DNA of 64,000 bases from Sinorhizobium sp. B11. GTDB taxonomy: Bacteria; Pseudomonadota; Alphaproteobacteria; Rhizobiales; Rhizobiaceae. The position numbers were made by a program, and so were the translations under genes. The stretch is from positions 558,001 through 622,000 of the forward strand of contig CP091033.1 in NCBI GenBank assembly GCA_039725955.1, given 5' to 3'. Of this stretch, positions 46,736 to 55,178 are shown piece by piece (position 1 is the first letter of the stretch; each line of letters opens with the position of its first letter). Under the pieces are notes generated by a model. The model was not told the origin of the DNA and did not search any database. It worked only from the letters and a program-made list of their open reading frames with translations.

Positions 46736-47670
46736 AGCTTCACCCTCGGATCGACAGCGACGGTGACGATATCGGCAATGAAATTGACGAGCACGGTGGC
46801 GCAGGCAAATGTCATCGCTACACCCTGAACGACCATATAGTCGCGCGAGAAAATGGCGCGCACCAGCAATTGCCCCATGCCCGGCAGGGCAAAGACGCTT
46901 TCCACGACGACGGTGCCGCCGATCAGCCAGCCAATGTTGACGGCCAGAAGATTGATTGTCGGTACCAGCGAATTCGGCAGGACGTGGCGCCAGAAGACAA
47001 TGCTCTCAGGCATGCCGCGGGCGCGAGCGGCTGTCGCTACATCCGATTTCAGGGATTCGATCATCGCGGAGCGCAGGCTGCGGGTCAGCACCGTCGAGAG
47101 CGACAACGCAACGGTCAACGCCGGCAGGATGAGATGAGAGAGCTTGTCGGTAAATGTCGTGCCGTAGCCGGAGACGGGCAGGACGCCGAGTTCGACGCTG
47201 AAAAAAATGATCAGCATCAGGCCGAGCCAGAAAGGCGGAAAGCCGATCCCGAATGTGGAGATGACGCGTACTGCATGATCAGGCGCGCGGCCAGCATTGC
47301 GAGCTGCAATCGCCGACATCGGCACGGCGATCAGGATCGACAGGATGACGCTTGTCAGTACCAGCGCGATCGTCGGCTCGATGCGCGTGGCGATCAGCGG
47401 AAATACGTCGATCTTGTAGAGGATCGACTTGCCCATCTCGCCATTCGCGAGGTTCTTGAGGAAGTAAAAGTATTGCAGCCACATGGGCTGATCGAGGCCG
47501 TATTGGGCGCGGATATTGGCAAGAGCCGTCGGTGTTGCGCGCGTGCCGAGAATGTTGCGGGCGGGATCGCCGGGGATCAATCGCACCAGGATGAAGGTGA
47601 TGACGCTGATGCCGAAGATAACGGGCAGAAACTGGACCGGCCGGGTCAGTATGAATTTATAGCGATGCAT
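46732..47670 (-). CDS. Oligopeptide-type ABC transporter permease (DppB-like)
   Basis: A 312-aa permease. It begins with HRYKFILTRPVQFLPVIFGI, contains RLIPGDPARNILG and the loop VATAARARGMPESIVFWRHV, and ends VAVDPRVKL. It follows the iminopeptidase-like gene by 51 bases and overlaps the DppC-like gene by 4, so the whole set is one operon. Confidence 0.94.
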   Translation of the reverse strand: MHRYKFILTRPVQFLPVIFGISVITFILVRLIPGDPARNILGTRATPTALANIRAQYGLDQPMWLQYFYFLKNLANGEMGKSILYKIDVFPLIATRIEPTIALVLTSVILSILIAVPMSAIAARNAGRAPDHAVRVISTFGIGFPPFWLGLMLIIFFSVELGVLPVSGYGTTFTDKLSHLILPALTVALSLSTVLTRSLRSAMIESLKSDVATAARARGMPESIVFWRHVLPNSLVPTINLLAVNIGWLIGGTVVVESVFALPGMGQLLVRAIFSRDYMVVQGVAMTFACATVLVNFIADIVTVAVDPRVKL

Positions 47671-47721
47671 GGCGGCGCTCGCCCCCTTGTCTTCGGCGGG
47701 TTCCGATCACCTGATCTTGCA

Positions 47722-48612
47722 TCAGCTTGCCCTGTGCCGCGATAGAAAATCGACCAGTGCGGGATAATAGTCGTGCGGGTTTTCGTAAAACGGCATGTGG
47801 CTGGCGTTTGCGAAAACCTTGAGTTCGGCATTTGGCAACGCAAGCTTCATGCGCAGCGCGCAGGCCGGCGTCAACTCGTCATGTTCGCCCGTCGTAATCA
47901 ATACCGGCGCCTTCACCCGCGGTAGGTCGGGAACACGGTTCCAGTCCTTCAGATTGCCGATATAGAGAAATTCGTTCGGCCCCTGCATGGTCTCATAGGG
48001 ACCCATGTTCCAGTCATCCAATGAGCGGCGCACCGGCGCCGGCCAATCCGGCAGGCGGCAGACGTGGCGATAGTTCAGGATGGTCACGGCCGCGAGATAT
48101 TCGGGATGATTGTAGGTTCCCTGCGCCTCATGCTTCTGCATCATCGCCACCGTCTCAGGCCCGAGGGCGGCCCGGAGTCGCTCCAGCTCCAAGATCAGAT
48201 GCGGCATGTCGGCGACGGTGTCTTCGAGGATCAGCGTCTGCAGGTTTTCCGGATAGGTCAGTGCATAGTCGATCGCGAGCCAGCCGCCCCAGGAGTGGCC
48301 GAGCATATGGACTTTACCGAGACCCAGCGCCTTTCGCACCGTCTCGGTTTCTTCGACATAGCGGCCGATGGTCCAGAGCGATGCGTCGGTCGGCCGGTCG
48401 GAGGCGCCGGTGCCGAGCTGGTCGAAGGCGACAACGCGGTAACCCTTGTCGATGAGACAGGAATGAGCCTCGCGCAGATAGTCGCAGGGCAGACCCGGGC
48501 CGCCGTTCAGGCAGAAAACAGTCTCGCTGCCGGTTCCGAAGCTGTAGGCAATCACCTTGTAGCCGTCGACTTCAATCTCATGTCGCGCCTCAGGCTCGAT
48601 TTCACGCCACAT
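47722..48612 (-). CDS. pip: Proline iminopeptidase-like alpha/beta hydrolase, first copy
   Basis: A 296-aa S33-family protein. The oxyanion region NGGPGLPCDYLREAH, nucleophile elbow GHSWGGWLA (Ser), acid in TTGEHDELTP and His in ANASHMPFYENP are all present. S33 iminopeptidases remove N-terminal proline, and relatives cleave aryl amides. It heads the oligopeptide importer operon and is divergent from the LuxR solo. This gene order is the one found around plant-responsive LuxR solos. It is a paralogue of the gene at 49583-50485. Confidence 0.92.
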   Translation of the reverse strand: MWREIEPEARHEIEVDGYKVIAYSFGTGSETVFCLNGGPGLPCDYLREAHSCLIDKGYRVVAFDQLGTGASDRPTDASLWTIGRYVEETETVRKALGLGKVHMLGHSWGGWLAIDYALTYPENLQTLILEDTVADMPHLILELERLRAALGPETVAMMQKHEAQGTYNHPEYLAAVTILNYRHVCRLPDWPAPVRRSLDDWNMGPYETMQGPNEFLYIGNLKDWNRVPDLPRVKAPVLITTGEHDELTPACALRMKLALPNAELKVFANASHMPFYENPHDYYPALVDFLSRHRAS

Positions 48613-48637
48613 TCACCGCTCCGGCAGAAGATTTCGC

Positions 48638-48656
48638 TTGCTCAATAATTGGGCAT
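48638..48656. promoter_or_regulatory. Candidate LuxR-type dyad upstream of the iminopeptidase operon
   Basis: TTGCTCAA-TAA-TTGGGCAT is an imperfect 8-3-8 inverted repeat (7 of 8 pairs if one mismatch is allowed; the core TTG.GCA is symmetrical). It lies 26 bases before the iminopeptidase start and 78 bases before the LuxR gene. It is a plausible but unproven site for the divergent regulator. Confidence 0.4.
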
Positions 48657-48733
48657 GGCTAAATTTTTATCCGAAACGACGCTCTTCGCCAGCTATAAGA
48701 AGTGATAGGGTGGGGAACCACCGGGAGTCCGCG

Positions 48734-49516
48734 ATGCTTGACGAAATCGGAACGATCAGACGGCAGTTCTCAGCCCATCAGACGCTGGACGGGCGTATCG
48801 ATCAGGTTTTCGCGGCAATGAAAGAGATCGGTTTCGAGGCCCTGATCTACGACTACACGCCGGTGCCTTATGACATCGACGGAGGGATCATGATTCCGTC
48901 GATGTTAAAGCTGCGCAATATCTCCGAAGATATGCGCGAATACTGGTTCGACCGCGGCTATTTCCGCATCGATCCGGTGCAACAGGTGGCCTTGCGCACC
49001 TCGGCGCCCTTCTTCTGGAACTATGACAGGGACGCCGACACTCTGATCAACCGCTTCATGAGTGACGACACGGCGCCGGTGACGCGTTTCCTCAACGAGC
49101 GCGACATGTCGACGGGCGTGACGGTTCCCGTCCATATGCCGCGTGGCGATTATGCGACTGTGACCGGCATCCGTTTCGGCGTTGACAGCGATTTCGAGCA
49201 CCACGCACTACGTTATATCGCCGATTTCAATCTGCTGGCCCATGTCTTCCATGAGGCCGCCTATTCGCTTTTCGACGCTGAGGCGCTGCGGGTCGGCAAG
49301 GTCCGTTTGACAGAGCGGGAGCGGGAATGCCTGCGCCATTCGGCAGAGGGACTTTCGGCCAAGGAAATTTCGCGCATCATCAATCGTTCCGTGCCGACGG
49401 TCGTCATGCATCTCAATGCGGCGGCCAAGAAGCTCGGCGCCCGCAACCGCACGCAGGCAGTGGTGCGCGCCACTCATTACCGGCTGCTGGAAGACCGCCC
49501 ATCCTATAACTTCTAA
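48734..49516 (+). CDS. LuxR-type solo regulator of the plant-responsive OryR/PipR subfamily
   Basis: A 260-aa regulator. The autoinducer-binding domain (about 15-170) is followed by a GerE-type HTH (LTERERECLRHSAEGLSAKEIS, SVPTVVMHLNAAAKKLGARN). Aligned on the conserved Asp80-Pro81 (TraR 70/71) and Trp95 (TraR 85), the TraR Trp57 and Tyr61 positions are Met67 and Trp71. These are the hallmark substitutions of LuxR solos that respond to plant compounds, not acyl-homoserine lactones. No luxI is nearby. I start at ATG 48734 behind CGGGAG. It is flanked by two iminopeptidase-like genes. Confidence 0.93.
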   Translation: MLDEIGTIRRQFSAHQTLDGRIDQVFAAMKEIGFEALIYDYTPVPYDIDGGIMIPSMLKLRNISEDMREYWFDRGYFRIDPVQQVALRTSAPFFWNYDRDADTLINRFMSDDTAPVTRFLNERDMSTGVTVPVHMPRGDYATVTGIRFGVDSDFEHHALRYIADFNLLAHVFHEAAYSLFDAEALRVGKVRLTERERECLRHSAEGLSAKEISRIINRSVPTVVMHLNAAAKKLGARNRTQAVVRATHYRLLEDRPSYNF

Positions 49517-49582
49517 TAGCTGCCTTCGGCTTTTCGGCCACGTTATGCTTTTCCATCATTGCCCTAGAGGATGGAGATATAA

Positions 49583-50485
49583 GTGGCCGCAGTTTCGACG
49601 AAGGAAGGTTTTCTGCCGTTTCGCGAATATCAGACCTGGTATCGCATCACCGGTTCGCTCGATTCCGGCATGTTGCCGCTTGTCGTTGCCCATGGCGGCC
49701 CCGGCTGCACGCATGATTATGTCGATTCCTTCAAGGGTGTTGCGGAGCTCGATGGCCGCGCTGTCATCCACTACGATCAGCTTGGCAACGGCAATTCCAC
49801 GCGACTACCCGACAAGGGACCGGATTTCTGGACGCCGGCGCTCTTCCTCGAAGAGCTCGATGCGCTCCTGAAACATCTCGGCATTCAGGAGCGGTATGCC
49901 TTTCTCGGCCAGTCCTGGGGCGGCATGCTTGGCGCCGAACATGCGGTGCGCCGGCCAAAGGGCCTGAAGGCGCTCGTCATCGCCAATTCGCCGGCCAACA
50001 TGCATACCTGGGTGGCCGAGGCGAACCGGTTGCGCGAAGAGCTGCCGCAGGCGGTGCAGGACACGCTTCTGAAACACGAGGAAGCCGGAACCATCACCGA
50101 TCCGGACTATATTGCCGCGTCACGCGTCTTTTATGACCTGCATGTCTGCCGGGTTTCTCCCTGGCCGCCGGAAGTCGCGCGCACTTTTGCGATCATGGAC
50201 GAGGACAATACCGTCTACCGCAACATGAACGGTCCGACTGAATTCCACGTCATCGGCACGATGAAGGACTGGACGATCGAAGGTCGGTTGCCGCTTATCG
50301 AGGCGCCCACGCTTCTGATCTCTGGCAAATATGACGAGGCGACTCCGCTCGTCGTCAAACCCTATGTCGATCATGTGCAGGGTTGCGAATGGGTGCTCTT
50401 CGAGAATTCCAGCCACATGCCGCATGTCGAGGAACGCGAGCTTTGCCTGGACGTTGTTTCTGCCTTCCTTACAAGGCACGATTGA
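49583..50485 (+). CDS. pip: Proline iminopeptidase-like alpha/beta hydrolase, second copy
   Basis: A 300-aa S33-family protein starting at GTG 49583 (GGAGAT upstream). The motifs are [39 protein letters not shown] and [11 protein letters not shown]. It shares a similar plan with the copy at 47722-48612, including the [17 protein letters not shown] stretch, so the two are paralogues flanking one regulator. It lies 66 bases after the LuxR gene on the same strand and is convergent with the purine-type operon. Confidence 0.93.
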   Translation: MAAVSTKEGFLPFREYQTWYRITGSLDSGMLPLVVAHGGPGCTHDYVDSFKGVAELDGRAVIHYDQLGNGNSTRLPDKGPDFWTPALFLEELDALLKHLGIQERYAFLGQSWGGMLGAEHAVRRPKGLKALVIANSPANMHTWVAEANRLREELPQAVQDTLLKHEEAGTITDPDYIAASRVFYDLHVCRVSPWPPEVARTFAIMDEDNTVYRNMNGPTEFHVIGTMKDWTIEGRLPLIEAPTLLISGKYDEATPLVVKPYVDHVQGCEWVLFENSSHMPHVEERELCLDVVSAFLTRHD

Positions 50486-50493
50486 TCGCGCCC

Positions 50494-50516
50494 TGCGGCC
50501 GGCGCCGACGGCCGCA
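50494..50516. terminator. Hairpin between convergent genes
   Basis: TGCGGCC / GGCCGCA arms with a 9-base loop, between the second iminopeptidase gene and the last gene of the long minus-strand operon. Confidence 0.5.
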
Positions 50517-50522
50517 CCTCCT

Positions 50523-51434
50523 CTACCGTTCGAACGGCTCGCCGAGCGAAGCGACGCCGTTTAGCTTCAACAGGCGGCGGTCCGCGGAGATGATGCCGAG
50601 GACGACGATCGTTACCAGATAGGGCAGGCACGCCAGCAACTGCGAGGGCACGTCGAGCCCAGTCGCCTGCGCGGCTAGCCCCATCAGCGATACGGCACCG
50701 AAGAGACACGCGCCGAGGAATATCCGGCCTGTCAGCCAGGTTCCGAAGACGACGAGCGCAATGGCGATCCAGCCGCGGCCGGCAATCATTCCATCCGCCC
50801 AGAGCGGCGTATAGATCGTTGACGCATAGGCGCCGGCAAAGCCCGCCATCATTCCGCCGAATGCCACGGCGGCGAAGCGGACGGCGATGACAGGGTAGCC
50901 GATCGCATGGGCTGCTTTCGGGTTTTCACCGACGGCGCGAATGACCAGTCCAACCTTCGCATAGGCGAAAGCCGCCCAGATCGCGACCGTCACCAGAAGC
51001 GAGAGCCAGACAACGATATCCTGTGTGAAGAGGCCGCCGACGACCGGGATATCGGAAAGGCCCAGAATTGTGATTTTCGGCAGCGCCTTGACTGTCAGGC
51101 TTTCATAGCTCTTGCCGAAGAGTGCCGACAGGCCCTGGCCGAGAATGCCGATCGCAAGCCCGGTCGCGACCTGGTTCGCGTTGAAGCCGAGGATGATGCC
51201 GGCAAAGATCAGTGACAGCAGACTGCCGCCGAGCCCGGCCGCGACAAATGCGAGGATGTGGCCGCCACCATGATAGACGATGATGAAGGCAATGACGGCG
51301 CCGAATGCCATCAATCCTTCGACGCCGAGATTGAGAACCCCGGCGCGTTCAACGACCAGTTCGCCGAGAGCCGCCAGCAGAAAGGGTGTCGCAGCCGCCA
51401 GCATGCCGGCCAGGATGAACTCGATCGCATTCAT
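50523..51434 (-). CDS. BMP-family (nucleoside-type) ABC transporter permease, second subunit
   Basis: A 303-aa inner-membrane permease of the YufQ/NupQ type. It has ELVVERAGVLNLGVEGLMAFGAV near the start, the GFNANQVATGLAIGILGQGLSAL segment and AIALVVFGTWLTGRIFLGACLFG late in the protein. It is the last gene of the eight-gene operon and overlaps the first permease by 4 bases. The family imports purine and pyrimidine nucleosides or related bases. Confidence 0.94.
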   Translation of the reverse strand: MNAIEFILAGMLAAATPFLLAALGELVVERAGVLNLGVEGLMAFGAVIAFIIVYHGGGHILAFVAAGLGGSLLSLIFAGIILGFNANQVATGLAIGILGQGLSALFGKSYESLTVKALPKITILGLSDIPVVGGLFTQDIVVWLSLLVTVAIWAAFAYAKVGLVIRAVGENPKAAHAIGYPVIAVRFAAVAFGGMMAGFAGAYASTIYTPLWADGMIAGRGWIAIALVVFGTWLTGRIFLGACLFGAVSLMGLAAQATGLDVPSQLLACLPYLVTIVVLGIISADRRLLKLNGVASLGEPFER

Positions 51435-52531
51435 GATGGGCTCCGGATGGCGGCGGGGGGCCAGGCAAGGCGATAGCGGACGAAGGCAACAGCAATCAGA
51501 TAGATGAGCAGCAGGCTGCCCTGGAAGACACGGACGGCAGCAATCGGCAGGTTGGCCGAGACCATGGCATTATCGCCGCCGATGTAGAGTGCGGCCATGA
51601 CGATGGAGGATATGACGATGCCGATCGGATGCAGGCCGCCGAGATAGGCGACGATGATTGCCGCATAGCCGTAGCCGGTCGAGATCGAGCGCTGCAACTG
51701 GCCGAGCGGGCCGGCGACTTCGGCTGAACCCGCCAGCCCAGCGGCCGCGCCACCGATCAGCAGCGACAGCCAGATTGCCCAGCTCTCTTTGAAACCGGCA
51801 TAGCTTGCAGCGCGTGGCGCCAGCCCCCCGACTTGCAACCTGTAGCCGATGAAGCTCTTCTGCATGAAGATCCATGCAGCAACCGACAGGATACCGGCGA
51901 GGATCAGCGAGACGTTGACGCGTGTTCCTTCAAACAGGATCGGGACCATGGCGTCATACTGGAACATCACCGACTGCGGGAAGTTGAAGCCATTCGGATC
52001 CTTCCAGGGGCCGAGCAGCAGATAATTGAGAAGCTGCGCGGCGACGAAACTCAGCATCAGCGAGACCAGGATTTCGTTGGCATTGAGCCGCACTCGCCAG
52101 AAGGCAGTTAGCGATGCCCAGAGCGCGCCGCCGATCATGCCGAGCAGCAGCATTGCCGGCCAGATCCACTGGCCGGTGGCGTCCGGCCACCAGATCGGAA
52201 TGGCAGAGGCAAAGATCGCTCCCAGCACGAATTGCCCCTCGGCGCCGATATTGAAGACCTTGGCGCGAAAGCCGATCGCAAGCCCCTGCGCGATGAGCAG
52301 CAGCGGCCCGGTCTTCAGGAGCACCTCCGAAAACGACGCCCAGGAATAGAAGGGCTCGATCAGCATCGCATAGATGACTGCGGCCGGGTCACGCCCCATG
52401 ACGACATAAAGGCCGAGATTGAGGATGATCGTGACGGCGAGCGCGATCGGCGGGGCGAGCAGCGTAGCGGCAAGCGAGGCGCGTTCCCGGCGGACAAGGG
52501 TTGGCAAGGCGGCAAACACGGGTCTGCTCAT
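51431..52531 (-). CDS. BMP-family (nucleoside-type) ABC transporter permease, first subunit
   Basis: A 366-aa permease of the YufP/NupP type. It contains FRAKVFNIGAEGQFVLGAIFAS, LNANEILVSLMLSFVAAQLLNYL and GYGYAAIIVAYLGGLHPIGIV. It overlaps both its neighbours by 4 bases. Together with the downstream permease it forms the channel for the BMP-type binding protein encoded upstream in the same operon. Confidence 0.94.
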   Translation of the reverse strand: MSRPVFAALPTLVRRERASLAATLLAPPIALAVTIILNLGLYVVMGRDPAAVIYAMLIEPFYSWASFSEVLLKTGPLLLIAQGLAIGFRAKVFNIGAEGQFVLGAIFASAIPIWWPDATGQWIWPAMLLLGMIGGALWASLTAFWRVRLNANEILVSLMLSFVAAQLLNYLLLGPWKDPNGFNFPQSVMFQYDAMVPILFEGTRVNVSLILAGILSVAAWIFMQKSFIGYRLQVGGLAPRAASYAGFKESWAIWLSLLIGGAAAGLAGSAEVAGPLGQLQRSISTGYGYAAIIVAYLGGLHPIGIVISSIVMAALYIGGDNAMVSANLPIAAVRVFQGSLLLIYLIAVAFVRYRLAWPPAAIRSPS

Positions 52532-54051
52532 GCAATCGCTTTCTCGCGCTGTGACTGGGCGCCGATCATGTATCGGCCGATGTCCTCGGGCTTCGTATCG
52601 CGTGTGACGAGCGTCGGGCTCAGTGTGCCGTGGTGAAGGACCTGGATGAAGTCGCTGAGCTCGAACAATTCTTCGAGCTCCTCGGAAATGACGAGGATTG
52701 CCATGCCTTCGTTGCGCAGCGTGATGAGCCGCTTGCGGATTGCCGAGGCAGCACCGATATCGACGCCCCAGGTAGGTTGGGCGAGGAAGAGCAGCTTCGG
52801 CGCCAGCATGATTTCGCGCCCGACGATGAACTTCTGCAAATTGCCGCCGGAGAGCGAGCCGGCCTCGGCCTCGGGACCGCGCGTGCGTACGTCGTAGTCA
52901 CGGATGCATTCTTTGGTGAAGGCGGTCGCCTGTGCCTTGTCGAGCAGGCCGCGTTTGACGAGATTGAGGGGATGGGCGGTCAGCAGGCTATTGAGGGTGA
53001 GCGACATTTCGGGGACCGCGCCACGGCCGAGCCGATCCTCCGGCACGAAGGCAAATCCGAGCTGCCGGCGGGCTGCCGGCTCGAGCATGCCGACATCCTT
53101 GCCCATCATGAAGATCTGGTCGCGTTGGTCGCGCGGCAGGATCGTTTCGCCGGAGATCAGCGCGGCAAGCTCGCTTTGGCCGTTGCCGGAAATCCCGGCA
53201 ATGCCGAGGATTTCTCCGGCGCGGACGACAAGGCTGACCTGGGAGAGCGGCACGGCAAAAGGATCACCCGGCCTGTAATCGAGCCCTATCAGTTCCAGCC
53301 GCTTCTCGCCTTCGTCAAGCGGCAGCGCCGGCATGGGTTCCGGCATGTCACGGCCGATCATCATACGGGCAAGGTCATGGGCATCATGCTCGCGCGGATC
53401 GACATGACCGGTCACGCGTCCGCCGCGCAGGATCGTCGCGCGGTCGCAGAGCGACTGGATCTCTTCCAGCTTATGGGAAATGAAAAGGATGGAAACGCCG
53501 CCGTCGCGCAGCCGGCGCAGGGTCTCGAAAAGCTTCTCCACGGCCTGCGGCGGCAGGACGGATGTTGGTTCGTCCAGGATCAGCAGCTTCGGATTGGTCA
53601 TCAGGCAGCGGATGATTTCCACGCGTTGTCGCTCGCCGACCGAAAGCGAGTGCACATGGGCGAGCGGATCGACCTCCAGGCCGAATTCGTGTCCGAGCTT
53701 GCGGATACGCTCCGCAAGTTCGGCTTTGTTGCCGGCGACGATCAGGCGGATATTCTCGACGACCGTCAGGCTCTCGAACAGGGAGAAATGCTGAAAGACC
53801 ATGCCGATGCCGGCACGCCTTGCCTCTGCGGGAGAGGCAAGGCTGAGGTTCTGCCCGTTCCAGGCAACAGTTCCGCTGTCCGGCTGCTCGACGCCATAGA
53901 TCAGCTTCATCAGAGTCGATTTGCCGGCCCCGTTTTCTCCGAGGATGGCATGGATCGAGCGGGGAGCGACGTCAAGGTCGATCTGCTGGTTGGCATGGAC
54001 CTGGCCGTAGCTCTTGGAAATGCCGCGTAGCGACAGGAGCGGGCTTTCCAT
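52528..54051 (-). CDS. BMP-family ABC transporter ATP-binding protein (two ABC domains)
   Basis: A 507-aa duplicated ATPase of the sugar/nucleoside type. The first domain has GENGAGKSTLMKLIYG and LSVGERQRVEIIR; the second has AGISGNGQSEL and LSGGNLQKFIVGRE, followed by LFLAQPTWGVDIGAA. The degenerate second Walker A is normal for this family. It lies 3 bases after the binding-protein gene and overlaps the permease by 4. Confidence 0.94.
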   Translation of the reverse strand: MESPLLSLRGISKSYGQVHANQQIDLDVAPRSIHAILGENGAGKSTLMKLIYGVEQPDSGTVAWNGQNLSLASPAEARRAGIGMVFQHFSLFESLTVVENIRLIVAGNKAELAERIRKLGHEFGLEVDPLAHVHSLSVGERQRVEIIRCLMTNPKLLILDEPTSVLPPQAVEKLFETLRRLRDGGVSILFISHKLEEIQSLCDRATILRGGRVTGHVDPREHDAHDLARMMIGRDMPEPMPALPLDEGEKRLELIGLDYRPGDPFAVPLSQVSLVVRAGEILGIAGISGNGQSELAALISGETILPRDQRDQIFMMGKDVGMLEPAARRQLGFAFVPEDRLGRGAVPEMSLTLNSLLTAHPLNLVKRGLLDKAQATAFTKECIRDYDVRTRGPEAEAGSLSGGNLQKFIVGREIMLAPKLLFLAQPTWGVDIGAASAIRKRLITLRNEGMAILVISEELEELFELSDFIQVLHHGTLSPTLVTRDTKPEDIGRYMIGAQSQREKAIA

Positions 54052-54054
54052 GGC

Positions 54055-55155
54055 TTATTTCGGCAACGGCGTCTTGACACCCTTGACGTGCCAATCCATC
54101 GCGACGATCTGGGCATCCGTCAGCGTGGTGCCGGAGGCGACACCTTCACTGCCATCCGCCTTGGCGATTGGGCCTGTAAACGGCGAGAAGCTGCCGCTGG
54201 CGATCTTGGCCTCGATTTCCTTGATCTTGCTCATCGTGTCGGCTGGGATGGCCGGGTTCCAGTCGACAACCTCAACCACCTTGTCGGCAACGCCGAGGAA
54301 GGCGTTGGCGCCCTTGAAGGTGCCGGCGAGGTGGGCATCGACCGAAGCCTTGAAGAAGGGCGACCAGTCGGTGGCCACGCAGCCGAGATAGGTCTTCTCG
54401 GCATATTTCTTCATCGAGGAGTTCAGGTTGAAGGCATAGATACCGGCTTCCTCGCAGGCGGAGATGACCGAAGGCGTATCCTGCGCATTCGAGAAGATGA
54501 CGTCGCAACCCTGCGAGATCAAAGCCTTGGCGGCTTCCTGTTCCTTGGCCGGATCGAACCAGGAGTTGACCCAGACGACGGAGACTTCGATGTCGGGTTT
54601 GACGGCCTGCGCGCCGAGCGTGAAGGCATTGATCGAGGTGATCAGTTCGGGAATGGCAAAGGCCGAAACCGAGCCGAGCTTGCCGGTCTTGGAGACAGCG
54701 GCGGCCGCCATTCCGAGCAGATAGGTGCCCTGGAAATATTTGGCAGCGAAGGGCGAGAAGTTCGGCGCGACCTGGAAGCCCGAGGCATGCAGCACGGTGA
54801 CTTTGGGATTGCGGCGAGCGATCTGCAGTGCACCGTTCTGATAGCCGAAGGAGCCGGCGATCAGGAAATGGTTTCCGTCTGCGACCGTCTTGTTCATGAT
54901 GCGATCGGCATCCGGGCCCTCGGCGATGTTTTCGATGATCGTGACCTTCACCTTGTCGCCATAGGCGGCCTTGATCGGATCGATGCCGGCGGCAAGCGCG
55001 TGACCCCAGCCGACATCGCCGATCGGCGAGGGTACGACGAGAGCGATGCCGAGCGGTTCGTCGGCAGCAAATGCAGAGCGGCCGGCAAAGGCCGTGGCAA
55101 GGCCAGCAGCCGCGGCGCTCTTCATCAGCGTTCTGCGGGTCAGATTGTTGGACAT
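54055..55155 (-). CDS. BMP-family substrate-binding protein (PnrA-like)
   Basis: A 366-aa periplasmic protein with a Tat signal (TRRTLMKSAAAAGLATAFAG, cleavage at about AFAAD). The BMP/Med fold shows GDVGWGHALAAGIDPIKA and GYQNGALQIARRNPKVTVL. BMP proteins bind purine nucleosides in studied cases; the Tat export and the surrounding catabolic genes point to a purine-like ligand here. It sits between the deaminase-type gene and the ATPase gene, so the importer belongs to the catabolic operon. Confidence 0.92.
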   Translation of the reverse strand: MSNNLTRRTLMKSAAAAGLATAFAGRSAFAADEPLGIALVVPSPIGDVGWGHALAAGIDPIKAAYGDKVKVTIIENIAEGPDADRIMNKTVADGNHFLIAGSFGYQNGALQIARRNPKVTVLHASGFQVAPNFSPFAAKYFQGTYLLGMAAAAVSKTGKLGSVSAFAIPELITSINAFTLGAQAVKPDIEVSVVWVNSWFDPAKEQEAAKALISQGCDVIFSNAQDTPSVISACEEAGIYAFNLNSSMKKYAEKTYLGCVATDWSPFFKASVDAHLAGTFKGANAFLGVADKVVEVVDWNPAIPADTMSKIKEIEAKIASGSFSPFTGPIAKADGSEGVASGTTLTDAQIVAMDWHVKGVKTPLPK

Positions 55156-55178
55156 GTCAGTTCCCCTCTTTTGGTTGT

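Noticed and set aside
52630..54030. Long plus-strand frame opposite the BMP-type ATPase gene
   Set aside because: Walker and signature motifs are on the minus strand; the plus frame has none.
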